64,000 bases of DNA from an uncultured Bacteroidota bacterium (GTDB taxonomy: Bacteria > Bacteroidota > Bacteroidia > Bacteroidales > P3): positions 1 to 64,000 of the forward strand of contig CACZWL010000005.1 in NCBI GenBank assembly GCA_902784865.1, read 5' to 3'. Both the position numbers and the translations under genes were made by a program. Numbering within the stretch: the first letter of the stretch is position 1; each line of letters starts with the position of its first letter. Below are positions 17,676 through 26,532 of this stretch, one piece after another. The notes beneath the pieces were generated by a model. It ran no database searches. It worked only from the letters and a program-made list of their open reading frames with translations, and was not told where the DNA came from.

Positions 17676-18383
17676 TCACTTCAGCACGGTGTGGAGTATC
17701 TCGTGGCTGTGGAAGTTGCCGAAGCCCGCCAAGTGCAGCTGGTAGTAGGCCAGGAGGGCGTTGAGCAGGTCGGTGCGTTCTTTCAGCGGAGCCGAGGGCC
17801 TGTCGGCCTCCTGCCGTGCCAGGTAGCCGTGCAGCGTCGCCGAGAGGGGTGCGGGCAGGGTTGTCTCGCCGGGGGCGCCGACGTAGCGTCCGTCGTCGAG
17901 GCTGAAGTAAGGCTCGTGTGGCGAGTGGTTGTCCATCGGCTCGATGCCGAGGTGACGGGCCACGTTGAGCAGGAATACTATGGGGGCGTTGCCGCGGCCG
18001 CCCTCGTCCGCGCACCATTCTTCGTTGACCCCCTCCACGTAGTCCCACAGCTGCGGCATCGGTTCCTCTTCGCGGAGGGTCTTGTAGAGCACCTCGGTCA
18101 TGAAGAAGCGCAGGGCGTTGCCCACGGGGCCGGGGGTGTGTCCGGGGTGCCGCGGTGCGAGTTCCTTGACGTGGTTGAGGTCGCTGCGGTGGCTGTCGTA
18201 CACCACCATGTCCAGGCTGCTCAGCGGCTGCAGCATGTTCTGTTTCACACGGCTGCGGGGTCCCCGCACGCCCTTGACGATGTACGACCTCAGGCCCAGC
18301 TGGCGCGTGAATACTTTCGCAACCACTGAGCTTTCGCTGTAGGGGACGGTGTGTAGCACTAGGCCTGGGGTTGCAATCAGCAT
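17676..18383 (-). CDS. recO: DNA repair protein RecO
   Basis: Recombination mediator that with RecR loads RecA at gaps. 235 residues. The N-terminal OB fold starts MLIATPGLVLHTVPYSESSV and VKGVRGPRSRVKQNMLQPLS is typical of Bacteroidetes RecO, followed by the helical C-terminal domain with LYKTLREEEP. Last gene of the gmk-mreCD-porZ operon, 9 bp after porZ. Confidence 0.9.
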   Translation of the reverse strand: MLIATPGLVLHTVPYSESSVVAKVFTRQLGLRSYIVKGVRGPRSRVKQNMLQPLSSLDMVVYDSHRSDLNHVKELAPRHPGHTPGPVGNALRFFMTEVLYKTLREEEPMPQLWDYVEGVNEEWCADEGGRGNAPIVFLLNVARHLGIEPMDNHSPHEPYFSLDDGRYVGAPGETTLPAPLSATLHGYLARQEADRPSAPLKERTDLLNALLAYYQLHLAGFGNFHSHEILHTVLK

Positions 18384-18392
18384 GGCTGTGGC

Positions 18393-20693
18393 TTATCTGA
18401 TAATCAGTATTTTCGCCACCGAGCGGTTGCCGCCCTGCTCGTCGGAGGCGAAGACGTAGTAGACGCCCGAGGCCACCTTGTCGCCGTCGTGGGTGCGGCC
18501 GTACCAGATGGCCTGGCCTCCCTCGGCCGAGGTCGAGTAGACGGTGTGGCCTCCAGCGTCGGTGATGTGTACCAAGGCGTTGCGTGTCAGTCCTTTGATG
18601 GCTATGGGTCCGTCGTAGTCCGGGCGCACGGGGTTGGGGAAGGCGTAGACTTCGGATTGGGGCTTTGTGGTGGCGTAGGTGGCGGTCGAACGGTAGACCT
18701 GCAGCCCCTGGTCGGTGCCGATGTACACCTCGCCGCTGCGCCCGTTGATGCCGAGGGCTATGACTTTGTCCGAGAGGAGCGGGCTGTTGGCCGCCGTGAA
18801 GTGCTCCAGTTGGTCGAGGCCGTTGGCCGAGAGGAGGTAGAGGCCCCCGTTAGCGGTGCCCACCCACTTGCGGTTGGCGCCGTCGACGGCAATGCTGGTC
18901 ACGCTCTCGTAGGCCATCAGGTACTCCGAGAACTCGCCGTTGGTGATGGTGATGTTGCTGCAGGTCACCGGCGATGTCTCGCCGTTGCCGCCGTTCTGGA
19001 AGGCGCGGTAGCCGTCGTAGATCACCTTGATGCCCTTGTTGGTGCCCACCCACAGGTTGCCGTTCTGGTCCTGAACCAGGGCGGTGACGCTCTCGGTCGT
19101 CAGCTTGCTGCCATTGTTGGGGTTAACCCGAGCCAGGCGGCCCTTGCCGTCGTGCACGTAGATGGCATTGCTGCGGCCGCAGAACCACTTGTAGTCGTTG
19201 ATGCTGTCCCACACGATTTTGTCCACTTCCAGCATCTGTCCCAGCGCCATGGTGGAGAATTTCTCCCACGTGCCGTTGGCGCGGCGCACGGCGAGGGCGT
19301 TGGAGGTGTGCGACGCCAGCACCCAGAGGTCGCCGGCACGGTCGAAGGCCAGGGCGCTGGTGATGAGCGAGGTGAAGTCGCCGTTGATGAAGGGGGTCAG
19401 CGCTCCGCCGGTATTGGCCTCGTTGTAGAGGGCCGTGGGGGCGTTGTCACGTATGGAAATCACGCCTGAGCCCCACAGCGCGGCGAAGGTCTCGTTGGTG
19501 TCTTTAGGATTGACGGCGGCGTCGAGCAGGTCGGCGGTGCCGTTCATCAGCCCGTTGTCGCGGTTCAGGCTATGCCAGCGGCCGCCGCTGTAGGTCAGCA
19601 GGTTCGACTCGTTGTAGGTGCTGCCGTAGGTGACGGTGTGGCCGCCGGGGCACACCATGATGCGGTTGTTGAAGGGCACGATGCGGTAGACCTTGTCGTC
19701 AAGGTAGGGGCCGTCGGGGCGGAGGTATGAGAATTCGCCGTCGGCGGTCATGCCGATGAGGCCTTCCCACAAGTGGCCTATCCACAGGGTGCCGTCGTCG
19801 TCCGTGACGGCGTCGTAGGCCACCAGGCTTCCCCATGGGTAGGAGTCGAGGCTGTCGTAGCGTTGCAGGTCGCGGTTGTAGCGCACCACGCACTTGTCGC
19901 ACGTCAGGGTGACCAGTCCGCCTCCGGCGCGCATGCTCCGTATGTCGCCGTGGTTCCAGGTGCGGTAGCCTGTGCTGTTCAGCACCAGCAGGGTCTTGCT
20001 CTGAGGATTGGATATGTGGCCCGCCAAGAGTAGGCGGCCGTTGTAGTTCTCGAGGGTGGTGATGGTGTAGCCCGCCAGACGCATGTCCGTCTCCCATCGG
20101 TCGCTGACCGAGGGGTGGCGCTCGGTGGCGGCCAGCCGTTTCAGCCCCTGGCTGGTGGCGGCATAGATGCTGTCGCCAACAAAAGCCAGATCGTAGACCG
20201 GGGCGACCGTTCCTCCAGCCCCCATGTACCACGTCTCTTTAATCTCCTGGCGTCCGAGGTCTACCACCACCACGCCGAAGCCTGTCGCCAGATAGGCATT
20301 GCCTTTGGCGAAGCGTATGTGGTAGATGTCCTTATTGCCGGCCATCTCGCTGCGCTTGATGTCGGAGAGGTTGTAGGTCTTCCCGTCAATGACAAGGTCG
20401 ATGTTCGAGTTGTTGTAGGCCACCACGAGACACTTGTCGTCCTTGCTGTAGGCCATCGTGGCAATGCCCACGTCGTTGAGCCCCGCGCCCTTGCTCATGC
20501 GGCTCAGCGTCCCATAATCGGTGTCGTGGCAGAACACGGCGCCGCGGGCAGCGCCGTAGACGCTTCCCTCGCCGAGGGCCACATGGTAGACTGTCGAGTA
20601 GTCCAGGCAGTCGCGCCACTGTCCTATTGCGCTTTGTGCCTGAACGATGCCGACTGCCGCTATCGTCAGCGCCAGGGTGATAATCCTTCTCAT
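18393..20693 (-). CDS. porZ: Type IX secretion system protein PorZ
   Basis: 766 residues. Surface-exposed T9SS component; in Porphyromonas PorZ works with the sortase PorU attachment complex to deliver anionic LPS to cargo. Signal peptide ends VQAQ. Two seven-bladed-propeller halves are implied by repeats such as GNLWVGTNKGIKVIYDGYRA, KWVGTANGGLYLLSANGL and GEVYIGTDQGLQVYRS. The C-terminal 80 residues (VYAFPNPVRPDYDGPIAIKG through ASGVYYVFASDEQGGNRSVA) form a T9SS-type sorting/Ig domain, as expected. Its ATG overlaps the mreD stop by four bases. Confidence 0.9.
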   Translation of the reverse strand: MRRIITLALTIAAVGIVQAQSAIGQWRDCLDYSTVYHVALGEGSVYGAARGAVFCHDTDYGTLSRMSKGAGLNDVGIATMAYSKDDKCLVVAYNNSNIDLVIDGKTYNLSDIKRSEMAGNKDIYHIRFAKGNAYLATGFGVVVVDLGRQEIKETWYMGAGGTVAPVYDLAFVGDSIYAATSQGLKRLAATERHPSVSDRWETDMRLAGYTITTLENYNGRLLLAGHISNPQSKTLLVLNSTGYRTWNHGDIRSMRAGGGLVTLTCDKCVVRYNRDLQRYDSLDSYPWGSLVAYDAVTDDDGTLWIGHLWEGLIGMTADGEFSYLRPDGPYLDDKVYRIVPFNNRIMVCPGGHTVTYGSTYNESNLLTYSGGRWHSLNRDNGLMNGTADLLDAAVNPKDTNETFAALWGSGVISIRDNAPTALYNEANTGGALTPFINGDFTSLITSALAFDRAGDLWVLASHTSNALAVRRANGTWEKFSTMALGQMLEVDKIVWDSINDYKWFCGRSNAIYVHDGKGRLARVNPNNGSKLTTESVTALVQDQNGNLWVGTNKGIKVIYDGYRAFQNGGNGETSPVTCSNITITNGEFSEYLMAYESVTSIAVDGANRKWVGTANGGLYLLSANGLDQLEHFTAANSPLLSDKVIALGINGRSGEVYIGTDQGLQVYRSTATYATTKPQSEVYAFPNPVRPDYDGPIAIKGLTRNALVHITDAGGHTVYSTSAEGGQAIWYGRTHDGDKVASGVYYVFASDEQGGNRSVAKILIIR

Positions 20694-21205
20694 GGGGTCT
20701 CTTTTTTAAAGAATATGAATTGGTACAGCACCGCCAGTGCCGTGGTTGCCAATGTACTGCACACCGTGGCCACTATCACGCTCCAGAAGCCGCGGAAGCC
20801 AAAGAGTTCGGCGGTGAAGAAAATGAGGTAGAACGAAGCGAACATCAGCAACAGATAGCTGATGAAATATTGGGGGGTGACGCTGTAGATGCTTGGGGTG
20901 GAGATGACGACAGGCTCGCTGCGCGTCAGTATGCGGTCGGCAAAGAGTATGCGCAGCATGGCCACCACCGTGCAGGCCAGGGCGTGGAACCCCAGCATGT
21001 TGCTCATGATGTCCATGATGAGGCCCGTGCCAAAGGCTATCAGCAGCATCGGAATGCGGCCTGTATCGGTGGGCAGCATCAGGATGAAGAGAAGGTAGAG
21101 CATCGGCATGATGTAGCCGCCCAGATACACATGGTTGAGCACCAGTATCTGTATCAGCATCAGCAGCGCGAAACGTCCTATGTTTCTCCAGATTAGTTTG
21201 TTCAT
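20690..21205 (-). CDS. mreD: Rod shape-determining protein MreD
   Basis: 171-residue hydrophobic inner-membrane protein with about five helices. N-terminus ALLMLIQILVLNHVYLGGYI and MPMLYLLFILMLP followed by GLIMDIMSNMLGFHALA is the usual Bacteroidetes MreD pattern. It partners MreC in the elongation machinery. Sits 10 bp after mreC and overlaps porZ. Confidence 0.9.
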   Translation of the reverse strand: MNKLIWRNIGRFALLMLIQILVLNHVYLGGYIMPMLYLLFILMLPTDTGRIPMLLIAFGTGLIMDIMSNMLGFHALACTVVAMLRILFADRILTRSEPVVISTPSIYSVTPQYFISYLLLMFASFYLIFFTAELFGFRGFWSVIVATVCSTLATTALAVLYQFIFFKKETP

Positions 21206-21215
21206 TCTTCTTGCC

Positions 21216-22055
21216 TTATTTGTCCTCGAGGGTGTGGTTCATGAGCTGTTGCTGCTCTTCGCGGAAGCGGTTGTCTATGATGTATACGTGGTCCAGTTTG
21301 TTGAAATCGGTGGCCAGACGTATCGTTACGCGGTAGAAGCCACTGCCGGAGAGGTTCTCCGCACTCTCCACGTAGCCCACGGCGATGCCTTCGGGGAAGT
21401 CGCCGGCGAGGCCTGAGGTGATGATAGTGTCGCCTTGGTTGAACTGGTGTGTGGTTGGTACGTCGATTACCTGTGCGTAGCGGTAGTCTTTGCCGTCCCA
21501 CACCAGCGATCCGCTGATGCCTGTGCGTTTCACCTTCACGCTGTTGCGGCTGTCGGAGTGCAGCACCGGCATGACGGTGGCAAAGTTGGCCGAGACCGAC
21601 ACGACCACGCCCACAATGCCGTCGGGCGATACCACGGCCTGGTCGGGTTCGATGCCGCTGTTGCGGCCTTTCCCTATCATGATGTAGTTGTTCTGCTGGC
21701 TCCACGAGTTCTTGATGACCTGCGCTTCGGTGTAGGAGAAGCGTTGGTGGTATACCGTGTCGCGGTATTCAAATATGCTGTCGCTGAAGTGTATGTACGA
21801 GGATTCCAGTTGCGCCTTCAGCGCAGCGTTCTCAGCGGCAAGTCGGTCGTTTTCGCTCTTCAGCCCGAAGTAGCTGCTGACGCTGTGCACCCCTTGGAAC
21901 CATCGGCCGGCTATGCTGTTGCTCCATGCCATCAGTCGCGAGCTCTGGTACGATGCCGTGCGCGACATGAGGATGGCGCTCGCTATGACCAGCAGCAGGA
22001 ATACCAGCACGTAGTCATATTCTTTAATCAGACGTATGATCCGATGCTCACTCAT
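21216..22055 (-). CDS. mreC: Rod shape-determining protein MreC
   Basis: 279-residue periplasmic scaffold of the elongasome. One membrane helix at about 14-31 (YVLVFLLLVIASAILM), a short coiled coil (ENDRLAAENAALKAQLESS), then the MreC beta domain with GIVGVVVSVSANFATVMPVL and HQFNQGDTIITSGLAGDFPEG. It overlaps the end of gmk by 8 bp. No mreB, pbp2 or rodA is in the window. Confidence 0.94.
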   Translation of the reverse strand: MSEHRIIRLIKEYDYVLVFLLLVIASAILMSRTASYQSSRLMAWSNSIAGRWFQGVHSVSSYFGLKSENDRLAAENAALKAQLESSYIHFSDSIFEYRDTVYHQRFSYTEAQVIKNSWSQQNNYIMIGKGRNSGIEPDQAVVSPDGIVGVVVSVSANFATVMPVLHSDSRNSVKVKRTGISGSLVWDGKDYRYAQVIDVPTTHQFNQGDTIITSGLAGDFPEGIAVGYVESAENLSGSGFYRVTIRLATDFNKLDHVYIIDNRFREEQQQLMNHTLEDK

Positions 22056-22611
22056 TCAGGAACTTCTCTATCACTTGTCGGGTTTCGTCAACGGCTCGGC
22101 GCAGGTCGTCGTTTACTATTGTCACGTCGAAATGTGGCGCTTGCTTTAGTTCTTCAGCACTGCGTCCCAGGCGCTTGACGATGGCTTCCTCGCTGTCGGT
22201 GCCACGGCTCCGCAGGCGTTGTTCTAGCACTTCGACGCTAGGCGGCATCACGAAGATGCTCAGTGCCTGGTCGCCGAAGTGGCGCTTCAGGTTGCGTCCG
22301 CCATTCACATCGACGTCGAAGACTATCACCTTGCCTTCGTCCCAGATGCGCTCCACCTCACTCTTCAGTGTGCCGTAGCAGGTGCCAGGGTATACCTCCT
22401 CCCATTCGATAAACGAACCAGCCTCGGCGCGGCGGCGGAATTCGTCGTGGCTGATGAAGTGGTAGTCTACGCCGTCGCGCTCGTCGCCGCGCGGTGCGCG
22501 CGAGGTGGCTGAAATGCTGAAGCCGAAGCAGTCGAAGTACTGCATCAGCTCTTTGATTATCGTGGTCTTGCCGCAACCCGAAGGGGCTGAGAATAGTATC
22601 GCTTTGCCCAT
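22048..22611 (-). CDS. gmk: Guanylate kinase
   Basis: Phosphorylates GMP to GDP. 187 residues, normal length. P-loop SAPSGCGKTT at about 8-17; GMP-binding region SISATSRAPRGDERDGVDYH; VIFDVDVNGGRNLK and the lid RLRSRGTDSEEAI are canonical. Lies 4 bp after the upstream coiled-coil gene and overlaps mreC. Confidence 0.97.
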   Translation of the reverse strand: MGKAILFSAPSGCGKTTIIKELMQYFDCFGFSISATSRAPRGDERDGVDYHFISHDEFRRRAEAGSFIEWEEVYPGTCYGTLKSEVERIWDEGKVIVFDVDVNGGRNLKRHFGDQALSIFVMPPSVEVLEQRLRSRGTDSEEAIVKRLGRSAEELKQAPHFDVTIVNDDLRRAVDETRQVIEKFLNE

Positions 22612-22615
22612 GGCA

Positions 22616-23563
22616 TTAGAACTTTTTGTCGAAGATACTGTGGAAGGTCTTTACGGCGAGCGAGTTGTCGTCCCAGCGGTACTGCGCCGCCACCTCGTTC
22701 ATGGCCACCAGGGCCTCGTCACGGTTGTCGATGGCGTTCAGGCGGAGGATGAAGTCGTTGTAGGCTTTCATGTTGCTGTGGAAGAGTTCGTTCATGAAGC
22801 TGAACTTGTCGTTTATGTTGATGACGGTGCGCAAGTCTGAGACCTTCTTCTCGAGTTGTTGTTGCAGCGGGGTGCTCTGACGCTGCTCGGCTTCAGCATT
22901 GAGGGTGTCGCCCAGGGTGCGCACCGTGGGCTGCTCCTCGACAGGGCGCTTCAGGTAGTCGAGCAGCGAGGCTTGGCTACCTGCCGGGCGAGGCTCTGCG
23001 GCAAGCTCGGGTTCGGGTGTGGGGGTAGGTTCGGGTTCAGGTTCGGGTTCAGGCTCGGGTTCGATGACTATTTCGTCGAAGAGCAGACTGTTGTCGTTGG
23101 CCTCGATTTCCTCTATGCGGGGAATGGGGGCAGGCTCCACAACGGGTTCCACAATGGGTTCCACAACAGGTTCTATGACAGGCTCCACGGCAGGTTCCTC
23201 AACAGGCTCTATGACAGACTTCGCCTCAGGCTCGGGTGCGACGATAGGCTCGGGCGCGGGAACTACCTCCTGCGGCGTGACGGGGGTGGCGACGGTCATC
23301 GCGGCCATGGTGGCCATGACGGTCGACGACAGCATCTCGGCATCGGGCATCGGACTCTCGGAAGCGTGCTCTTCCTTCGGGGTGGCGACCTTCTGCCCAC
23401 GCTCCTCGGCTAGGCGGAAGGAGGTGTCGTAGAGGTGCCGCAGGGAATCCTGCAGCAGGTCTATTTCGATTCGGGCCACCTCGCCGTTGGCAGCCACTAT
23501 GCGGTTTGCCACGGCGCAGAGCCGTTGCATGCCCTCGGTCAACTCTTTGATGCTGTTTTTCAT
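22616..23563 (-). CDS. Hypothetical cytoplasmic protein with a Glu-Pro-rich centre
   Basis: 315 residues, no signal peptide. Helical N-terminus (about 1-65), a long low-complexity middle (about 90-200) of VEPVIEPVVEP and PEPEPEPE type runs, and a conserved-looking helical C-terminus of about 90 residues (KVSDLRTVININDKFSFMNE, then ending KTFHSIFDKKF). I do not recognise a named family. As first gene of the gmk-mreCD-porZ-recO operon it may have an envelope or cell-shape role, but this is inference from position only. Confidence 0.75.
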   Translation of the reverse strand: MKNSIKELTEGMQRLCAVANRIVAANGEVARIEIDLLQDSLRHLYDTSFRLAEERGQKVATPKEEHASESPMPDAEMLSSTVMATMAAMTVATPVTPQEVVPAPEPIVAPEPEAKSVIEPVEEPAVEPVIEPVVEPIVEPVVEPAPIPRIEEIEANDNSLLFDEIVIEPEPEPEPEPEPTPTPEPELAAEPRPAGSQASLLDYLKRPVEEQPTVRTLGDTLNAEAEQRQSTPLQQQLEKKVSDLRTVININDKFSFMNELFHSNMKAYNDFILRLNAIDNRDEALVAMNEVAAQYRWDDNSLAVKTFHSIFDKKF

Positions 23564-23593
23564 TGTGCTACTATTGCTTTATGTGTTTGAAAA

Positions 23594-23601
23594 CAAAACT
23601 A
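23594..23601 (-). promoter_or_regulatory. Possible -7 box for the gmk-mreCD-porZ-recO operon
   Basis: Reverse strand TAGTTTTG matches TAnnTTTG, 31 bp upstream of the ATG at 23563. The -33 element is unclear. Confidence 0.45.
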
Positions 23602-23718
23602 TTGAGCCACTTTTGTGCGGCGTGTTCAAGGCGTAAAATTACACATTATTCTACAAATGGCAGGCTCTGGTCGCAAAAAGTTACCAACCTCGGCCGTTGA
23701 TAACCTCGCAAGGGGCTG

Positions 23719-26370
23719 TCATGCAAGGCGTATCTTGCCCTCGGCCGTACGCCGGTACTCCGTGAAGTGGCTGCGGATTTTCTCCAGGAAGGGCGACAGT
23801 GTGTGCTGCGACCGACCAAGGTAGGCGTCGTGGATGACGCACAGCCGCCGCCGCGACCGCGAGAGTGCCACGAACAGTTTCCGCGCGTCCTCCTGTATCT
23901 GCCGCTCCGTCCAGCTGCGCTGGCTCGGGTAGTTGCCGTCGATGGCCCGGTAGATTATCACCGTGTCGAACTCCAATCCCTTGGCTTTGTGGACGGTGGA
24001 GACGATGAAGCGCTCCTGGAGCGACCCGCCGCAGAGGTCGGCCTCTTTCGTCGTGCAGAGGTCGGTGACGTAGCGCTCCAACTGTTTCTGCAGGGTGGGG
24101 AAGAGGTCGGTCCGCACCAGGTCGTGTTCCACGTAGTGCATCAGGTGCCGCCACTTGTCCACGGGGCCTATGCTGCCGTCGGCGGTCCACCGGCTGTAGG
24201 CGTCGTCAAGCACCGCTGCGATGCCCGGCAGGGAGCGCGCCGCAGCGTAGACGGGGGCGTAGCGTTGGCTGAAGCGCGTCAGCGCTTTGCGGTGGGCTTC
24301 GACGAAGTCGTGCTGGTCGCCCAGCAGCTGCATGGCGCATCGGTGGCAGAAGTCGAGCAGCGCCTTGGTGGCCACGATGTCGTCGTCGGCCCGGTGGCTG
24401 TTCTGCCCCTCCAGGTGCAGCACCTCGAGCAGGTGAGCCAGTTTGTAGTTGCGCAGGCGCGGACGCACGAGGCGGATGTATTTCAGCGTGTCGAAGTAGC
24501 GCGGGCACTGGGTGTTGAGCTCCGTTCCAGGGCATGCCCGAAGCAGGTTGTGGCGCAGTATCTGGTAGTCGTATTCCACGTTGTGGCCCACCAGGGTGGC
24601 ACCGCCGCAATAGTCCAGAAAGCGCCGCAGCCCCTCGGCCCGTGGTGCGCGGTGGCTGGTGCGGTAGACTTCCAGCATGGGGTTGGGGTGGCCGCCGACG
24701 GTGGCCGGCAGTTCCTTGTCGGTTTCCAGGATGATGTTGAACGGCTGCCCGACGGTCTTGCCCTGCCTGACGCGTATGGCGGCAATCTGTATGATGTCGT
24801 CCTCCTCGGGGTCGAGGCCGGTGGTCTCGGTGTCGAAGATGACAAGCTCTTCGGTATCATAGGCTTGTACGAAGCGTTGCACGTACGACGGTGCCCCCTC
24901 GCCGCCCAGAAAGTCGGTGGGCAACAGTGCCACCTTGCGCATGTCGCGCATCATGTCGCGCGCTGCGGTGTAGGTGGGCGTGGCGCCCAGTCCCCAGAGC
25001 AGGCGTGCCCAGGCGATGAACACCGACTCGTCGGCCAGCACCGTCAGGTGGGCCAGCAGCAGCCGCACCGCCGGCAGCGAGAAGAGGTCGGTGCCGCTGA
25101 TTTTGAAGTGGCTCACCCCTAGCGCCGCGAGGGCGTCGCCCACGTCGTCGGCCTCGCGGTTGGTGCTGACCAGAATCGCCACCCGCCCCGCGGCGTCCAT
25201 CTCGCCATAGCGCTGTGCGAAGCGCGCCGCATAGTAGCTCTCCAGACTGGCGTCGCCTACGTCGAGCAGGCACAGGTCTTCCGGTAGGTGGGCCGTGGGG
25301 TCGGCCGAAGGGGTGGTCGGCAGCATGTCGCGTGCGATGCCGAGGTTGTGCACCGCGAAGTCGTTCTGAAGGTCGAGCAGGTACTGCGGCGAGCGGTAGT
25401 TGGTGTGCAGGTGGTGTGTGCTGCCCGCGCAGCGCCGTTTCAGAGCCTCGAGGGTCTCGAGCTTGGCGCCGATGAACGAGAAGATGGCCTGCTGCTCGTC
25501 GCCGAGGTATACCACCGTGGCGTCGCCGGCCGCCAGCAGGTCGATGAGCGCCAGCTGCAGCGCGTTGAGGTCCTGCACCTCGTCGACCTCGATCCATTTG
25601 TATAGGTGATAGGTGAGAGAGGCTGTGTTTGTGTCTGCAGTGTCGCCTTCGACCTTTGACCGTTCACCTTGCAGGTAGCGGTACGCCCGCACCAGCAGGT
25701 CGTCGTAGTCCAGCAGGTCGTTCTCCTCCTTGTAGCGCTCGTAGGTCCTGGCCAGCAGCATGAGGTTGGCGGCCGGCAGTTCGTGCAGCACGCTGTGCCG
25801 CTGCATCAGCCCCTCGATGTCGGTGTAGATGGAGGCCAGCCCTTCCTCGTCGAAGGGCCGTCCCAGCACGTCGCACACCTTGCCCAGGGCCGCCGCGCGG
25901 AACAGGTCGCCGTGCAGCACCAGCTCGCCCCGCATCCCCAGGGCCATCTGCCGCAGCCCGTGCTGGAAGCGCACCAGTTCGGTGGTGCGGCTCGTCACGT
26001 TCAGCCGCTTGCACAGCTCCTCCTGCACGATGTTCTCCACGTCGCCCTCGTCGATGATGGCGCTGTTGTGGTTGATCAGGCCGCTGTTGAAGAGCAGCTG
26101 CGAGCAGTAGCGGTGTATGTTGCCCACGAAGAGGTCGTCCGGCACCGGGTTGCCCGTGCGGTCGGCGATGCGCTGCGCCATGCCCTTGGCGGCGCGGTTG
26201 GTGAAGGTGAGGCACAGCATGTCGCCGTACTCCACGCCGCACCCGTGGGCGTGCACCACGCGCTCGGTCAGTATGTCGGTCTTGCCGCAGCCCGGAGGTG
26301 CCAGCACCAGGTGCCGCCCGCCGCTGACGGCTATGGCCTCCTGCTGCCACGGATCGAAGATTCGTTCCAT
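23719..26370 (-). CDS. UvrD-type helicase with inserted DEDDh exonuclease domain
   Basis: 883 residues. SF1A helicase motifs bracket a nuclease: Walker A APPGCGKT (24-31), Walker B EVDEVQD (261-267), Gln/Arg motif YLGDEQQAIFSF, then at about 505-675 a DnaQ-like exonuclease with VIFDTETTG (D513, E515), LVGHNVEYD (593-601) and SHRADDDIVATK (H659, D664), then helicase motifs V STVHKAKGLEFD and VI VALSRSRRR. The exonuclease thus sits inside the helicase. It likely processes DNA ends in repair or replication; UvrD plus a 3'-5' nuclease in one chain is known but uncommon. Residues about 234-257 (LQGERSKVEG...TYHLYKW) are encoded by short 7-bp repeats and look like an insertion just before Walker B. 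Confidence 0.85.
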   Translation of the reverse strand: MERIFDPWQQEAIAVSGGRHLVLAPPGCGKTDILTERVVHAHGCGVEYGDMLCLTFTNRAAKGMAQRIADRTGNPVPDDLFVGNIHRYCSQLLFNSGLINHNSAIIDEGDVENIVQEELCKRLNVTSRTTELVRFQHGLRQMALGMRGELVLHGDLFRAAALGKVCDVLGRPFDEEGLASIYTDIEGLMQRHSVLHELPAANLMLLARTYERYKEENDLLDYDDLLVRAYRYLQGERSKVEGDTADTNTASLTYHLYKWIEVDEVQDLNALQLALIDLLAAGDATVVYLGDEQQAIFSFIGAKLETLEALKRRCAGSTHHLHTNYRSPQYLLDLQNDFAVHNLGIARDMLPTTPSADPTAHLPEDLCLLDVGDASLESYYAARFAQRYGEMDAAGRVAILVSTNREADDVGDALAALGVSHFKISGTDLFSLPAVRLLLAHLTVLADESVFIAWARLLWGLGATPTYTAARDMMRDMRKVALLPTDFLGGEGAPSYVQRFVQAYDTEELVIFDTETTGLDPEEDDIIQIAAIRVRQGKTVGQPFNIILETDKELPATVGGHPNPMLEVYRTSHRAPRAEGLRRFLDYCGGATLVGHNVEYDYQILRHNLLRACPGTELNTQCPRYFDTLKYIRLVRPRLRNYKLAHLLEVLHLEGQNSHRADDDIVATKALLDFCHRCAMQLLGDQHDFVEAHRKALTRFSQRYAPVYAAARSLPGIAAVLDDAYSRWTADGSIGPVDKWRHLMHYVEHDLVRTDLFPTLQKQLERYVTDLCTTKEADLCGGSLQERFIVSTVHKAKGLEFDTVIIYRAIDGNYPSQRSWTERQIQEDARKLFVALSRSRRRLCVIHDAYLGRSQHTLSPFLEKIRSHFTEYRRTAEGKIRLA
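25602..25668 (-). repeat. 7-bp repeat tracts inside the helicase gene
   Basis: Plus strand: two ATAGGTG units and AGAG at 25602-25619, and TTCGACC, TTTGACC, GTTCACC at 25648-25668. Together they encode a 25-residue insert between helicase motifs. Confidence 0.65.
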
Positions 26371-26404
26371 AAGGTTCTGTGTTTTAACGACAACATGTGC
26401 ATTG

Positions 26405-26432
26405 CGTAAATACCGTTACGTAAATTCCGTAA
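26405..26432 (-). promoter_or_regulatory. Tandem 14-bp repeat at the helicase transcription start
   Basis: Plus strand CGTAAATACCGTTA followed directly by CGTAAATTCCGTAA (12 of 14 identical), immediately downstream of the -7 box. Placement suggests an operator; regulator unknown. Confidence 0.5.
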
Positions 26433-26434
26433 TG

Positions 26435-26442
26435 CAAAGATA
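26435..26442 (-). promoter_or_regulatory. Bacteroidetes -7 box for the helicase gene
   Basis: Reverse strand TATCTTTG followed by CATTACGG, 65 bp upstream of the ATG at 26370. Confidence 0.65.
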
Positions 26443-26532
26443 CAACTTTTTTTTAAAGCAAGCGGGGTGGATGCGAAAATGTCGGAAACGCAACCCCGCG
26501 TTTGTAGGGTGAAAAAATGCAAAAAACGGCTA

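Noticed and set aside
23000..23230. DNA tandem repeat behind the Glu-Pro-rich part of the 315-residue protein
   Set aside because: The hexamer-like GGTTCG/GGCTCC pattern is explained by repeated Glu-Pro and Val-Glu-Pro codons in one protein and is not seen elsewhere.
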